Counted from the stretch's first letter, positions 9,205-18,929 are shown. The stretch is 64,000 nt of DNA from Ferrimonas senticii DSM 18821 (GCF_000422665.1 NZ_AUGM01000011.1:62001-126000); one strand, 5' to 3'. Numbers and translations are program-made. The notes: generated by a model not told the origin, from the sequence alone.

Positions 9205-9230
9205 TTGTTGATGAACTTCTCTATAATACC
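9205..9230 (+). promoter_or_regulatory. Possible promoter for the glycosyltransferase at 9272
   Basis: A perfect TATAAT hexamer (9222-9227) lies 44 bases upstream of the ATG at 9272, in a short A+T-rich stretch between divergent genes. No good -35 lies at 16-18 bases (TTGTTG at 9205-9210 is too close), so only the -10 is well supported. Confidence 0.4.
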
Positions 9231-9271
9231 GATTGTTACCTAAGTCTAGTCATCTAAGAGTCTCGAATGTA

Positions 9272-10177
9272 ATGGCAGTTAAGTTTCTTTTAAATATGTG
9301 GTTGAATGTCACAGAGCGTAGCTTTCGCTGGGCTGCGTCTGGCGTCATTCCCGGCTGTTGGTTTAACCAGGCCTTGCCTGATAGCTCCTGCCTCAAGCCG
9401 GCGCAAGCGGGACTGACCTTGGAGCTGGTAAGCCATTGCTGGAAATATTCTGAATTCCAACTGTATCAACTCAGTTCTTTGGTTAACTTCCCACCACAGC
9501 AACTCAAGGTTGTGATGACGGTATTTTACTCGGAAGAGGACGCAGACACCATGCGGGTGTTGGACTTCTTCCGTTCGCAACAAGTGCCTAATGTGCAATG
9601 GAATTTTATTCCGCTGCCGAAAGAACAACTGTTTCGTCGAGCAATCGGTCGCAATCTTGCCGCCAAAGCGACCAAAGCGGATTGGATCTGGTTTACCGAT
9701 TGCGATGTGGTGTTCCATGAAGGCGCGCTTGATGCGCTAGCGCAACAACTTGTTGGTCGTCAGGATTATCTGGTTTATCCGCAACAGATGCTGGCTACCG
9801 ATCTGCTGCCGAAAGATGATCCGTTAATCGTTGCAGCGAAACAGCAGCCGCGATTGATGCAGTTGGATTTAGATCGATTCTCGGTGCGTAAGTTGACTCG
9901 TGCTACGGGGCCTGCTCAGATCACTCATGGCGATGTGGCGCGAGCCTGCGGCTATTGCGAGAACTTAAAGGTATATCAGCAACCGGTGGCGAATTGGGCC
10001 AAGTGTCATGAGGATCGGGCGTTTCGTTGGCTGCTTGGCACCCAAGGGGTGGCAATTGATGTGCCGAATGTGCTGTTTATCCGTCACGCAGAGAAAGGCC
10101 GTTATGCGCAAGACAGCAAGGTGTCCAACTTCCGTAAGTGGGTTCGCCGCGTTAAGTCGAATTTGATCGGCCGTTAA
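9272..10177 (+). CDS. Family-2-like (GT-A) glycosyltransferase
   Basis: Product of about 301 residues. A GT-A core is visible: LKVVMTVFYSEED near residue 75, IGRNLAAKATKADWIWFTDCD with the metal-binding DxD-type TDCDVVF, and a C-terminal acceptor part ending in basic residues. With kdkA and waaA next to it, a role in lipopolysaccharide core or O-glycan assembly is likely; donor and acceptor cannot be told from sequence. Several starts are possible (TTG 9233, ATG 9272, ATG 9296); 9272 is a compromise because no start has a strong ribosome binding site. A terminator follows. Confidence 0.78.
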   Translation: MAVKFLLNMWLNVTERSFRWAASGVIPGCWFNQALPDSSCLKPAQAGLTLELVSHCWKYSEFQLYQLSSLVNFPPQQLKVVMTVFYSEEDADTMRVLDFFRSQQVPNVQWNFIPLPKEQLFRRAIGRNLAAKATKADWIWFTDCDVVFHEGALDALAQQLVGRQDYLVYPQQMLATDLLPKDDPLIVAAKQQPRLMQLDLDRFSVRKLTRATGPAQITHGDVARACGYCENLKVYQQPVANWAKCHEDRAFRWLLGTQGVAIDVPNVLFIRHAEKGRYAQDSKVSNFRKWVRRVKSNLIGR

Positions 10178-10207
10178 CTTTGCCTCTGGTTTGACCTGTT
10201 GATCTGC

Positions 10208-10233
10208 TGCCGCCACAATGGCGGCACTTTTTT
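10208..10233 (+). terminator. Rho-independent terminator
   Basis: A 7-bp stem (TGCCGCC 10208-10214 with GGCGGCA 10220-10226) has a 5-base loop and is followed by six T residues at 10228-10233. It ends the glycosyltransferase transcript just ahead of kdkA. Confidence 0.9.
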
Positions 10234-10256
10234 GTTTTCTGCCGTTTGGGATCTCG

Positions 10257-10961
10257 ATGCAACACTCAGAACATGGCGCATTTACGTTGCTACTTGCCGA
10301 AGGCAGTAGCGCAACTTTGGACTGGTTTGATCGGGATTGGTTGAAACGAAACGGTCGTATTACCGGAAACTCCGATGCCAGTGGCCGCAATCCCGCGATG
10401 TTTTTAGCGATTGATCATCAGGCTTATGTGCTGCGCCACTACTATCGTGGTGGTCTACCGGGCAAGGTGATCGAGGATGTCTATCTGTGGTCCGGCTTAG
10501 AAAATACCCGAGCATATAAAGAGCTTAAGCTGCTAGAACAGATTCAGCAGTTGGGGCTGCCTGCTTGCTTGCCGGTAGCGGCACGATTGGAACGCCACGG
10601 CTTCAGTTACCGCGCCGATTTAATTACTAAGCGCCTGGATGGCTGTGTTGATCTGGTCAAAGCGCTAAGCCACGCACCATTAACTCCGGCGCGCTGGCAG
10701 CAATTAGGGCAAGTGTTGGCGCAGTTCCATCAAGCCGGGGTGTATCACGCAGATCTGAATGCCCGCAATATTTTGCTGGATGAGCAGCAGTTCTATCTGA
10801 TCGACTTTGATCAAGGTCGGATCCGTAAGCCTGAAGCGAAGTGGCAGCAGGCCAACTTGGCGCGGTTACAGCGTTCACTGCAAAAAGAAGCCCTGCGAGT
10901 GGCAGGGCTGCAATGGCAAGAGTCAGATTGGCAGGCGCTTATGCGCGGCTATCAAGGCTAG
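10257..10961 (+). CDS. kdkA: 3-deoxy-D-manno-octulosonic acid kinase
   Basis: Phosphorylates Kdo at O-4 in the lipid A inner core, as known in Haemophilus, Vibrio and Shewanella, which carry a single phosphorylated Kdo. The 234-residue product has the kinase catalytic loop YHADLNARNILL (around residues 162-173) and the metal-binding IDFDQGRIRKP, with the N-terminal LRHYYRGGLPGK typical of KdkA. ATG 10257 is chosen over an upstream in-frame codon lying inside the preceding terminator. Its 3' end overlaps the convergent waaA by 23 bases. Confidence 0.93.
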   Translation: MQHSEHGAFTLLLAEGSSATLDWFDRDWLKRNGRITGNSDASGRNPAMFLAIDHQAYVLRHYYRGGLPGKVIEDVYLWSGLENTRAYKELKLLEQIQQLGLPACLPVAARLERHGFSYRADLITKRLDGCVDLVKALSHAPLTPARWQQLGQVLAQFHQAGVYHADLNARNILLDEQQFYLIDFDQGRIRKPEAKWQQANLARLQRSLQKEALRVAGLQWQESDWQALMRGYQG

Positions 10962-12210
10962 CGGCGATCACCGCCAATTGGCGTTCGGTCGCCCCTTGGT
11001 TGTTACCGACGAACTCTAACGCGGCGTCAGCAATTTGCTGGCGCCGTTTTGGTTCAAACAGCAGTTGCTGCAGTGCTTGCGCTAACTCGTCGTTGCTATG
11101 GATAACTTCCAGTACCTGTTGTGCCTTAAGGGCATCGCCAATTTGCTGAAAATTAAAATAGTGTGGCCCCATCAGCACCGGTTTACCGAAGGCGGCCGGT
11201 TCTAATGGGTTGTGGCCGCCGCGTTCAATCAAACTGCCGCCGACATAAGCCAGTGTAGCACCGCCAAACAGCCGTTTAAGTTCGCCCATGGTGTCGCCAA
11301 TCAGAACCTGAGTTTGGCCATCGACCGCTGCGCCGCTGCTGCGCCGCTGGCAGTCGAAACCGTGGTCGCAGGCGGCCGCAAAAGCGGCTTCAAACTGTTC
11401 TGGGTGGCGAGGTACTAACACCAGTAGCGCATCAGCTTGTTGCTTTAGCAACTGTTGATGCGCGCTAAATAGCGCAGCAAATTCGCCGGGATGAACCGAG
11501 CCGGCAACCCACACTGGTCGCTCCCCCCACAGCGTGAAAGCAAATTCGCGGGCTTGCTGGCGATCGTGGTCGCTGAGTTTCAGATCAAACTTGAGACTGC
11601 CGCACTCAGTTAGTTTTCCGGCCGGCAAACCAAGGCTGACGAAGCGGGCACCATCTTGATTGTGTTGCACGGCCACCGCGCTTAACTGCTTTAGCATTGG
11701 CGTTACTAAACCGCCAACGCGAGCGTATCCCTTGGCCGAGCGCTGCGATAATCGCGCGTTGGCTAAAATCACCGGGATCTGTTGCCGATAACAATGGTGC
11801 ACCAAATTTGGCCACAGTTCGGTTTCCATCAGGATCACCGCGCTCGGTTGTAATCGCTGCAAAAAGCGTCGCATCACGCCACTCAGATCAATAGGCAGAT
11901 AGCAGTGGTAAACGCTGTCACCCAATTGCTGTTTTACCTGCGCTGAACCGGTCGGCGTAGTGGTGGTAACCAGCACTGGCAGCTGGGGGTAGCGTTGCTG
12001 CAGGGCGCGAATAAGCGGCAGTGCCGCCAAGGTTTCCCCCATCGATGCGCAGTGCACCACGATAGGGCGCTGGATCTTAGGTAGCCCCAAGCCAAACCGT
12101 TCACCGATGCGGCCGCGGTAATCGGCGCTTTTGAGCGCCCGAAAGCCCAAATACACCAACAGCAGTGGCGTCAATAACAGCAGCAGAGCGCTGTAACTAA
12201 TGCGATTCAT
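10939..12210 (-). CDS. waaA: 3-deoxy-D-manno-octulosonic acid transferase (Kdo transferase)
   Basis: Transfers Kdo from CMP-Kdo to lipid IVA at the cytoplasmic face of the inner membrane. The product has 423 residues (E. coli 425), with an N-terminal membrane anchor (SALLLLLTPLLLVYLGF), GRIGERFG, the conserved HCASMGE segment, TTTTPTGS, and the GT-B C-terminal domain with GGHNPLEPAAFGKPV. It lies 6 bases downstream of the epimerase gene on the same strand, and it is convergent with kdkA, whose product modifies the same sugar. Confidence 0.96.
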   Translation of the reverse strand: MNRISYSALLLLLTPLLLVYLGFRALKSADYRGRIGERFGLGLPKIQRPIVVHCASMGETLAALPLIRALQQRYPQLPVLVTTTTPTGSAQVKQQLGDSVYHCYLPIDLSGVMRRFLQRLQPSAVILMETELWPNLVHHCYRQQIPVILANARLSQRSAKGYARVGGLVTPMLKQLSAVAVQHNQDGARFVSLGLPAGKLTECGSLKFDLKLSDHDRQQAREFAFTLWGERPVWVAGSVHPGEFAALFSAHQQLLKQQADALLVLVPRHPEQFEAAFAAACDHGFDCQRRSSGAAVDGQTQVLIGDTMGELKRLFGGATLAYVGGSLIERGGHNPLEPAAFGKPVLMGPHYFNFQQIGDALKAQQVLEVIHSNDELAQALQQLLFEPKRRQQIADAALEFVGNNQGATERQLAVIAASLDSRA

Positions 12211-12216
12211 CGGTGT

Positions 12217-13215
12217 TTAGATTTGGTGGTAGTTACGGTACCAGTTGGCAAACTCTGTCAGGCCCTGTTTTAGGCTGGTATTTGGTTCAAAGCCAACCGC
12301 TTGTTGCAACTGCTCGGTATCGGCGTAAGTGGTGTACACGTCACCAGGCTGCATTGGCATCATATTCAGCTTGGCTTTCACCCCCAGTGCCTCTTCAAGC
12401 GTCTGAATGAATTCCAGCAGCTTCACCGGCTGGTGATTACCAATGTTGTACAGCGCGTACGGCGTCGTTGCTTCAGCGTCATACTTGGCGTTGCCATTAG
12501 TGCCAGTCGGGACGTTATCTAAGGTACGCAGCACCCCTTCGACAATGTCGTCGATGTAGGTGAAGTCACGGCTCAAATCGCCGTAGTTATAGACGTCGAT
12601 CGCTTCGCCGGCCAAGATCTTCTTAGCGAACTTAAACGCCGCCATATCTGGTCGTCCCCAAGGGCCATAGACGGTGAAAAAGCGCAGCCCAGTTACCGGC
12701 ATGTTGTACAGGTGACTGTAACTGTGAGCCATCAATTCATTGGCTTTTTTGGTGGCGGCATACAGGCTGACTGGGTGATCGACACGGTCCGCTTCAGCAA
12801 ATGGCACCTTTTTGTTCATGCCATATACGGATGAGGAACTGGCGTACACCAAGTGTTCGACTTGGTTTTGGCGACAGCCTTCCAGAATGGTCATCATCCC
12901 AGTGAGGTTAGAATCGTTGTAGGCCATTGGGTTGTCGATGGAATAGCGCACCCCCGCTTGAGCAGCCAAGTGCACTACGCGGTTAAATTGATGGTCGGCA
13001 AATAAGGCGGCCATCGCGACTCGGTCGGCCAAATCGATCTGTACAAACTGGAATTGTTCAAAGTGTTGTAACCGCTTTAACCGATCCTGCTTCAGGCTGA
13101 CTTGATAGTAGTCATTTAGGTTATCCAAACCGACCACCTGGTGGCCTTGTTCCAATAAGCGCTCGGCGACGAAATTACCAATAAAGCCGGCGGCACCGGT
13201 GACCAAAACTTTCAT
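12217..13215 (-). CDS. NAD-dependent nucleotide-sugar epimerase (UDP-glucuronate 4-epimerase-like)
   Basis: Extended short-chain dehydrogenase of 332 residues. The Rossmann motif is GAAGFIG (residues 7-13), the catalytic YxxxK is YAATK, the active-site Ser-rich segment is YASSSSVYGMN, and RFFTVYGPWGRPDMA is typical of CapI/LspL-type UDP-glucuronic acid 4-epimerases that make UDP-galacturonic acid. ATG 13215 is chosen so that the protein starts MKVLVTGAAGF; an in-frame upstream extension lacks family character. It appears co-transcribed with waaA. The exact substrate is inferred. Confidence 0.87.
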   Translation of the reverse strand: MKVLVTGAAGFIGNFVAERLLEQGHQVVGLDNLNDYYQVSLKQDRLKRLQHFEQFQFVQIDLADRVAMAALFADHQFNRVVHLAAQAGVRYSIDNPMAYNDSNLTGMMTILEGCRQNQVEHLVYASSSSVYGMNKKVPFAEADRVDHPVSLYAATKKANELMAHSYSHLYNMPVTGLRFFTVYGPWGRPDMAAFKFAKKILAGEAIDVYNYGDLSRDFTYIDDIVEGVLRTLDNVPTGTNGNAKYDAEATTPYALYNIGNHQPVKLLEFIQTLEEALGVKAKLNMMPMQPGDVYTTYADTEQLQQAVGFEPNTSLKQGLTEFANWYRNYHQI

Positions 13216-13543
13216 AGCGACTACCTGATTGTGTCGAAAACCATAACTCGCCGATGATACGCCGTTCTCCAATAGGTTGATACCAGCATCGCCGATTGGC
13301 GCTGTGGATAGCGTTGAATGGGATTAAATTCAGCAGGATATGATGCCAGTTAGAGTAGTTGTTCTAGCATTGTCTTTATCCCCGTATTTTGAAGTTAATT
13401 TGTTGTAAAGGTTAAACTCTTTGCCAGTGTTCTGTGTTCCTTGCTGACTTGGCCGTCGCTAGTCACTGCACCGTGGTGGTGCTACTCTAGCGGCCATCTT
13501 TTCTCTTGGTGTGAGCTTGGTCAGGGCTCTTAAGGAACGCACG
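13216..13543. promoter_or_regulatory. Divergent intergenic region between the epimerase and tetR-family genes
   Basis: A 328-base non-coding stretch that must hold promoters for both directions. Only short imperfect dyads are visible (for example GCACCGTGGTGGTGC near 13467). No RNA gene or mobile element was recognised. TAAGGAA at 13531-13537 is the ribosome binding site of the tetR gene. Confidence 0.35.
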
Positions 13544-14197
13544 ATGAAGACCAAAGACCGGATCATTGCCGCCAGTCGCGAGCTGTTTAACCTGCACGGC
13601 GAGCGCGCCATCACCACCAATCACATTGCCGCCCACTTGGGGATCAGTCCCGGCAACCTGTACTACTACTTTCGCAATAAAGAGCAGATCATTCGCGCCA
13701 TCTTTGCTGAGTATGAGCATTACGTCGCCGAGTCCTACGGTGACCAATTGGACGAAAACAACCTAATGCAGGATTACCTTGATCGGATGTTTCAGGGGAT
13801 GTGGCAGTTTCGTTTTGTGTACGCCAGCTTGTCGGACATCTTGGCGAGGGATCCGGAACTGCATCAGCGCTATCTGGTGGCGCACCAGCAGGTACTGGAA
13901 GCGGCCATCGCTAATATGCAACGGCTGGTTGATAACGGCTCGGTGCAGGTCGATCCAACCATGATGCGACCATTGGCCGAGGGGATGAAGATGGTGGTGA
14001 CCTTTTGGATCAGTCACCTATATACCCAGAATTTGGATAAGCCGATCTCTGAATCGATGATCTATCAAGGGGTTATTCAGCTGTTGGCGATCTTTCATGG
14101 CTACATCACGCCGCAGTTTAAGCCAGAATTTGAACGACTGGTCAGTCACTACCAAGCCTTAGCGAATGAACCAAGTGACGGTCTGCAGTCAGCGTAA
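13544..14197 (+). CDS. TetR/AcrR-family transcriptional regulator
   Basis: The 217-residue product has an N-terminal TetR helix-turn-helix: ASRELFNLHGERAITTNHIA followed by HLGISPGNLYYYFRNKEQI (residues 10-46). The C-terminal all-helical domain would bind an unknown ligand. ATG 13544 is preceded by TAAGGAA at good spacing; an upstream in-frame start at 13511 is unlikely. It lies just upstream of kbl-tdh on the same strand, which makes threonine catabolism a possible target, but the 110-base gap before kbl is compatible with a separate promoter. Confidence 0.88.
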   Translation: MKTKDRIIAASRELFNLHGERAITTNHIAAHLGISPGNLYYYFRNKEQIIRAIFAEYEHYVAESYGDQLDENNLMQDYLDRMFQGMWQFRFVYASLSDILARDPELHQRYLVAHQQVLEAAIANMQRLVDNGSVQVDPTMMRPLAEGMKMVVTFWISHLYTQNLDKPISESMIYQGVIQLLAIFHGYITPQFKPEFERLVSHYQALANEPSDGLQSA

Positions 14198-14307
14198 CTA
14201 GCCTCTTTTACAGCCCCAGACTGGTCGGCGTTGTTTGATGGCTGCAAAGCCTGCAAGGGCAGAGTATCATGCGATTTTTCAGATACTCTGCGACGCCAAG
14301 GAAACCG

Positions 14308-15504
14308 ATGTCGACCTCAGCCTTCTATCAGCAGATCCGTGACCAAATTCAGCAGGTCAAAGCGGATGGCCTCTACAAACAAGAACGAGTGATCACCACC
14401 GCGCAGCAGCCTGCCATTGCAGTTGCCAGTGGTGCCCAAGTGGTGAACTTCTGTGCCAACAACTACCTTGGCCTTGCTAACCATCCAGAGCTGCTAAAAG
14501 CGGCTCATAACGGTCTCGATAGCCACGGTTTTGGCATGGCATCGGTACGCTTTATCTGCGGTACTCAAGACAACCACAAAGTGTTGGAGCACAAGCTGTC
14601 TGAGTTCCTAGGTATGGAAGACACCATTCTGTACTCCTCTTGCTTTGACGCTAACGCCGGTCTGTTTGAAACCCTGCTGGACGCCAACGACGCGATTATC
14701 TCTGATGCGCTCAACCACGCTTCCATCATCGATGGGGTGCGCCTGTGTAAAGCCAAGCGTTTCCGCTACGCCAACAACGACATGGCGGAGTTGGAAAACT
14801 GTCTGCAGCAAGCTCGTGAAGCCGGTGCTCGCCATATCTTGATCGCCACCGACGGGGTGTTCTCGATGGATGGCGTGATCGCTAACCTCGAAGCGATCTG
14901 CGACTTGGCCGATAAGTACGATGCCTTGGTGATGGTCGATGATTCCCATGCAGTTGGCTTTGTTGGCGCTGGCGGTCGTGGTACTCACGAACATTGCGGG
15001 GTGATGGATCGGGTGGACATCATCACCGGTACGTTAGGCAAAGCCCTAGGCGGCGCGTCTGGTGGCTTTACCTCCGGCAAGAAAGAGGTGATCGATTGGC
15101 TGCGTCAGCGCTCCCGTCCATACCTGTTCTCTAACTCTTTGGCGCCGGCGATTGTCAGTGCCTCGATTCGAGTGATCGAGATGATGGCCGAAGGCGATGA
15201 GTTGCGTGCTCAGTTGTGGCACAACGCCGAGCGTTTCCGTCGTGAAATGAGCGCCGCTGGTTTTACTCTGGCCGGTGCCGATCACGCTATTATCCCGGTG
15301 ATGATTGGCGATGCCGCGTTGGCCTCCCAGTTTGCCGACCGCCTGCTGGCGGAAGGGATCTACGTGATAGGTTTCTCTTTCCCAGTGGTACCTCAGGGTC
15401 AAGCCCGTATTCGTACTCAGATGTCGGCGGCGCACACCTCCGAACAACTGGATCACGCTATTGAAGCCTTTATCCGCATCGGTAAAGAGCTGGAAATTAT
15501 CTAA
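14308..15504 (+). CDS. kbl: 2-amino-3-ketobutyrate coenzyme A ligase (glycine C-acetyltransferase)
   Basis: Cleaves 2-amino-3-ketobutyrate with CoA to glycine and acetyl-CoA, the second step of threonine degradation. The 398-residue alpha-oxoamine synthase (same length as E. coli Kbl) has [15 protein letters not shown], the [11 protein letters not shown] segment and the PLP lysine in [17 protein letters not shown] 14308 follows AAGGAA (14298-14303); a longer frame from 14269 is rejected. tdh, encoding the enzyme that makes its unstable substrate, begins 9 bases later. Confidence 0.97.
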   Translation: MSTSAFYQQIRDQIQQVKADGLYKQERVITTAQQPAIAVASGAQVVNFCANNYLGLANHPELLKAAHNGLDSHGFGMASVRFICGTQDNHKVLEHKLSEFLGMEDTILYSSCFDANAGLFETLLDANDAIISDALNHASIIDGVRLCKAKRFRYANNDMAELENCLQQAREAGARHILIATDGVFSMDGVIANLEAICDLADKYDALVMVDDSHAVGFVGAGGRGTHEHCGVMDRVDIITGTLGKALGGASGGFTSGKKEVIDWLRQRSRPYLFSNSLAPAIVSASIRVIEMMAEGDELRAQLWHNAERFRREMSAAGFTLAGADHAIIPVMIGDAALASQFADRLLAEGIYVIGFSFPVVPQGQARIRTQMSAAHTSEQLDHAIEAFIRIGKELEII

Positions 15505-15513
15505 GAGCGCGCC

Positions 15514-16539
15514 ATGAAAGCATTATCCAAATTACACGCTGAACCAGGCATTTGGCAGGTCGATGTACCGATGCCTGAAGTGGGTCACAACGATCTGCTG
15601 ATCAAGATCCGCAAAACCGCCATCTGTGGCACCGACATGCACATCTATCACTGGGATCAGTGGTCACAGAAGACCATCCCTGTGCCAATGGTGGTTGGCC
15701 ACGAATACGTTGGTGAAGTGGTGGCGATGGGCCAAGAGGTTCGTGGTTTCAACGTCGGCGATCGGGTTTCCGGCGAAGGCCATATCACCTGCGGTCACTG
15801 CCGTAACTGTCGTGGCGGTCGCACTCACCTGTGCCGCAACACTATTGGCGTGGGCGTTAACCGTCAGGGCTGTTTTGCCGAATACTTGGTTATCCCCGCC
15901 TTCAACGCCTTTAAGATCCCAGATGACATCTCTGATGAGCTGGCGTCGATCTTTGATCCATTCGGCAACGCCGTGCACACCGCGCTGAGCTTTGATCTGG
16001 TTGGTGAAGATGTGCTGATCACCGGCGCTGGCCCGATTGGCATTATGGCGGCAGCCGTGTGTAAACATGTTGGCGCTCGCCACGTAGTGATCACCGATGT
16101 TAACGAGTACCGCTTGGATCTGGCTAAGCAGATGGGCGCGACTCGCACCGTTAACGTGATGAACGAGAAGCTGGAAGATGTGATGGCCGAACTGGGCATG
16201 ACCGAAGGCTTCGATGTCGGTCTAGAGATGTCCGGCGTGCCATCGGCCTTTAGCTCCATGTTGGCGACCATGAACCACGGCGGCAAGATCGCCATGCTCG
16301 GCATTCCTCCAGGTGAGATGGGCGTCGATTGGAACCAAGTGATCTTCAAAGGTTTGGTGATCAAAGGGATCTATGGCCGCGAGATGTTTGAAACTTGGTA
16401 CAAGATGGCCAGCTTGCTGCAATCCGGTTTGGATTTGAGCCCAATCATCACCCATCAGTTCCACATTGATGAGTTCCAGCAAGGCTTCGATGCCATGGCT
16501 TCGGGTCAATCCGGTAAAGTGATCCTCAACTGGGATTAA
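15514..16539 (+). CDS. tdh: L-threonine 3-dehydrogenase
   Basis: Oxidises L-threonine to 2-amino-3-ketobutyrate with NAD+. The zinc medium-chain dehydrogenase has 341 residues, as in E. coli. It carries catalytic Cys38 in [11 protein letters not shown], the GHEYVGEV zinc-site segment, the structural zinc lobe CGHCRNC...HLC and the nucleotide motif GAGPIG. It forms an operon with kbl, and a clear hairpin terminator follows. Confidence 0.97.
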   Translation: MKALSKLHAEPGIWQVDVPMPEVGHNDLLIKIRKTAICGTDMHIYHWDQWSQKTIPVPMVVGHEYVGEVVAMGQEVRGFNVGDRVSGEGHITCGHCRNCRGGRTHLCRNTIGVGVNRQGCFAEYLVIPAFNAFKIPDDISDELASIFDPFGNAVHTALSFDLVGEDVLITGAGPIGIMAAAVCKHVGARHVVITDVNEYRLDLAKQMGATRTVNVMNEKLEDVMAELGMTEGFDVGLEMSGVPSAFSSMLATMNHGGKIAMLGIPPGEMGVDWNQVIFKGLVIKGIYGREMFETWYKMASLLQSGLDLSPIITHQFHIDEFQQGFDAMASGQSGKVILNWD

Positions 16540-16626
16540 GTGCGGGTAAGCGGCCGAGAGTCGCTTCTCGGTGATGACTTAGCGCGTTTTGGCCACTGGC
16601 TTTGAAACCGCGTTAATCGATTTCCT

Positions 16627-16662
16627 AAAGCGCCCTGACAGTAAAAATCAGGGCGCTTTTTT
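16627..16662 (+). terminator. Rho-independent terminator of kbl-tdh
   Basis: A 12-bp stem (AAAGCGCCCTGA 16627-16638 with TCAGGGCGCTTT 16649-16660) closes a 10-base loop and runs into a T tract. It is strong and separates tdh from glpE. Confidence 0.93.
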
Positions 16663-16712
16663 GTGCGCTGACGATGGTGAGTCCGTACAATGGGGCGAAA
16701 AAGGAAGGTGCT

Positions 16713-17033
16713 ATGACCCAATACCAATGCCTATCGCTGGCCAGCTTTGCCGAGTTGCAACAGCAGCATAATGATCTGCAAATTGTCGATATTCGTCAGC
16801 CCGAGGTGTTTGCGCTGGGATCGATCCCCGGTGCGATTAATTTGCATGCCGGTAACGTCGACCGCTTCTTGTTAGAGGGCGAGTACGATTTGCCGCTAGT
16901 GGTGGTGTGCTATCACGGCATCAGCAGCCAAAACGCCGCCGCTTATCTGGTGGAGCAGGGCTTCGAGCAGGTCTTTAGCCTCGACGGTGGCTATGATGGC
17001 TGGGCGAAGCAACAGGGGTTAATCGCCCAATGA
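16713..17033 (+). CDS. glpE: Thiosulfate sulfurtransferase GlpE (single-domain rhodanese)
   Basis: Transfers sulfane sulfur from thiosulfate to cyanide or thiol acceptors such as thioredoxin. The 106-residue single rhodanese domain contains VDIRQPEVFALGSIPGA and the active-site loop VVVCYHGISS with the nucleophilic Cys. ATG 16713 is preceded by AAGGAAGG (16701-16708). The stop overlaps the glpG start (ATGA), as expected for the glpEG pair; no glpR or glpD is nearby. Confidence 0.94.
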   Translation: MTQYQCLSLASFAELQQQHNDLQIVDIRQPEVFALGSIPGAINLHAGNVDRFLLEGEYDLPLVVVCYHGISSQNAAAYLVEQGFEQVFSLDGGYDGWAKQQGLIAQ

Positions 17034-17887
17034 TCCAAGCAGACTCGGCGTCCACTTGGGTGGTACTTGGGCCGATCGACAACCCGCGGATGGGGCAGGC
17101 GCTGATCGATTATGCCCGCGGACTTGGGCTTAGCATTGCGCAGCGACAAACCGAATCCGGCTGGCTGCTGCTGTGTTTGGATACCGAGGTTGAACAGGCG
17201 CAGCAGCAATATCAGCGCTTTATCGATGATCCAGAAAACGATCGCTATCTGGCCGCATCATGGACCAGTGGCGATAACCGCATCGGCTTTGACTACGGCC
17301 GCAGCGGGATGTTGCAGCAACTTACCAGCAAGGCTGGGCCAATTACTCTAACGGTGATGGCGCTGTGTATTGCCATCTGGGCTGGTTGGAATCTCGGTTT
17401 TGCCGAAACCATTTTTAGCTTGACCCACTTTCCGGTGTCGCTGGCTAGTGTCGATGGCCAGTGGTGGCGAATTTTTACCCCAAGCCTGATCCATTTCAGT
17501 GCCATTCACATCGTGTTTAACTTGCTGTGGTGGTGGCAGCTGGGGGGCAAGATTGAACGTTATGATGGCGCGGGCACGCTGTTGCTGCTGCTATTGGTGG
17601 CTGGCACGTTGCCTAATGTGGCGCAGTTCTATTTAACCGGCCCAAGCTTTGGTGGCTTATCTGGGGTGGTGTACGCCTTGGTTGGTTATTGCTGGATCCG
17701 CGGGTGGCGTGATCCGAATTCGCCATTGGCGATTGCTAAGCCGCTGGTTGGATTTTTGTTGCTGTGGTTGCTACTCGGCTTTACCGCGGTGAGTGACGCC
17801 ATTGGTATCAATATGGCCAATGGCGCCCACCTTGGTGGCCTGTTGGTTGGAGTGCTGCAAGGGCTATGGTGTAGTCGTCGCGCTTAA
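17030..17887 (+). CDS. glpG: Rhomboid intramembrane serine protease GlpG
   Basis: Inner-membrane protease cleaving transmembrane substrates. The 285-residue product has a soluble N-terminal domain (about residues 1-90), then six predicted membrane segments. The catalytic Ser lies in GGLSGVVYAL (GxSG) and the catalytic His in NGAHLGGLLVG; HFSAIHIVFNLLWWW is the conserved second-helix motif. Translationally coupled to glpE by a 4-base overlap. It converges with the FliL-like gene. Confidence 0.96.
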   Translation: MIQADSASTWVVLGPIDNPRMGQALIDYARGLGLSIAQRQTESGWLLLCLDTEVEQAQQQYQRFIDDPENDRYLAASWTSGDNRIGFDYGRSGMLQQLTSKAGPITLTVMALCIAIWAGWNLGFAETIFSLTHFPVSLASVDGQWWRIFTPSLIHFSAIHIVFNLLWWWQLGGKIERYDGAGTLLLLLLVAGTLPNVAQFYLTGPSFGGLSGVVYALVGYCWIRGWRDPNSPLAIAKPLVGFLLLWLLLGFTAVSDAIGINMANGAHLGGLLVGVLQGLWCSRRA

Positions 17888-17893
17888 CCGTGA

Positions 17894-18292
17894 TCAGTCG
17901 TACAGGTACTTGGTAAACAGCAGATTCATCAGCAGTTCTTTGCCGGTTTCTTGCTGCAGCGCTTGGCTGATCTGCTCGAAACAGCGGCGGCGGATCTCTT
18001 CGCGCCCGGACAGTGACTTAATTAAATCCGCTGGCTGCTGGCCCAAGATCTCAATCAGATGGGCACGGATCAGCGGTTGATGCTGCTCCACCAATGCCAT
18101 GTCATCAGCGTTGTGCAGCATCAGCTCAACGCCAACTCGGATAAAACCAAGGTTGTTGGTGTTGGTGATGTAATTGGTGACAATCTCCGGCTCGAGGCCG
18201 TAATAGCCGATGTTGCTGTTGGCTTCAGCGGGTTGTGCGGCCGCGCTTGAATAGGACGCCAGCAACAACAGCAAAATTCCCAGTTGCTTCAT
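17894..18292 (-). CDS. FliL-family (flagellar basal-body-associated) protein
   Basis: The 132-residue product has a hydrophobic N-terminal signal (MKQLGILLLLLASYSSAAA) and then a FliL-like periplasmic domain: YYGLEPEIVTNYI, LGFIRVGVELMLHN, HQPLIRAHLIEILGQQ and the C-terminal GKELLMNLLFTKYLYD. FliL proteins sit by the stator and affect torque. This gene lies outside any flagellar cluster, next to glpG as in Shewanella genomes, and may be a FliL paralogue rather than FliL itself. Confidence 0.85.
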   Translation of the reverse strand: MKQLGILLLLLASYSSAAAQPAEANSNIGYYGLEPEIVTNYITNTNNLGFIRVGVELMLHNADDMALVEQHQPLIRAHLIEILGQQPADLIKSLSGREEIRRRCFEQISQALQQETGKELLMNLLFTKYLYD

Positions 18293-18407
18293 AAGATTCT
18301 AATTCCATTAGGTTATCTGGGGCATATTAGCAAAAGCGTCGCACTGGTCACGATTGCGCTTGCGGTTTTGATAGACTGGTGCCGAAAAAGGAGTTTGAGG
18401 AGTCGTT

Positions 18408-18929
18408 ATGTTGGTGACCGAGCTAGACCTTGAGGTAGGCCCATCGGCGCATTTTCAGCGCTGGCTTGGTGATCGTGATTCATTGACCGAGCACCTGCGT
18501 CGACGCTGCCACCACTTTGAAGTGGAGTTGCTGCGGCAATGGCAGCAAGCAGCGACCGAGTCGACCGAGTTGTGGCCTGCCGGTGAACGGTTGTGGTTGC
18601 GCGAGGTGCTATTGCACTTAGATGGTCGCCCTTGGGTGTATGCCGTCACTGAGATCCCACTGACCACCTTAAGTCACGGCGGGGTTGATTTTACTTTGTT
18701 GGGGACGCGGCCGTTAGGGGAGGTGCTGTTCAGTCACCCACAGATCCGCCCGTGCGCGCTTACGGTTAGGCAGTTTGCCAGCGACAGCCGAGCGGCGCAG
18801 CTAGCCCGTCAACATCGGCAACCGGTGCACCAGCCACTGTGGGGCCGCAGCCGAGCCTTTGAGTTGGCCGGGATGCCACTGCGAGTTAACGAAGTATTTT
18901 TGCCAATCGCTCAACAACAGCTCAGTTAA
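18408..18929 (+). CDS. ubiC: Chorismate--pyruvate lyase
   Basis: Converts chorismate to 4-hydroxybenzoate and pyruvate, the first committed step of ubiquinone synthesis. The 173-residue product shows the UbiC pattern SLTEHLRRRC, WLREVLLHLDGRPWVYAVTE, LGTRPLGEVLFSHP and a C-terminal WGRSRAFELAGMPLRVNEVF with the product-binding Arg and Glu. ATG 18408 follows GAGGAG. ubiA is not adjacent, unlike in E. coli. Confidence 0.93.
   Translation: MLVTELDLEVGPSAHFQRWLGDRDSLTEHLRRRCHHFEVELLRQWQQAATESTELWPAGERLWLREVLLHLDGRPWVYAVTEIPLTTLSHGGVDFTLLGTRPLGEVLFSHPQIRPCALTVRQFASDSRAAQLARQHRQPVHQPLWGRSRAFELAGMPLRVNEVFLPIAQQQLS

Noticed and set aside
12217-13272. Epimerase start at 13272
   Set aside because: The extra 19 residues (MENGVSSASYGFRHNQVVA) lack Rossmann character; ATG 13215 places the nucleotide-binding motif at the correct N-terminal position.
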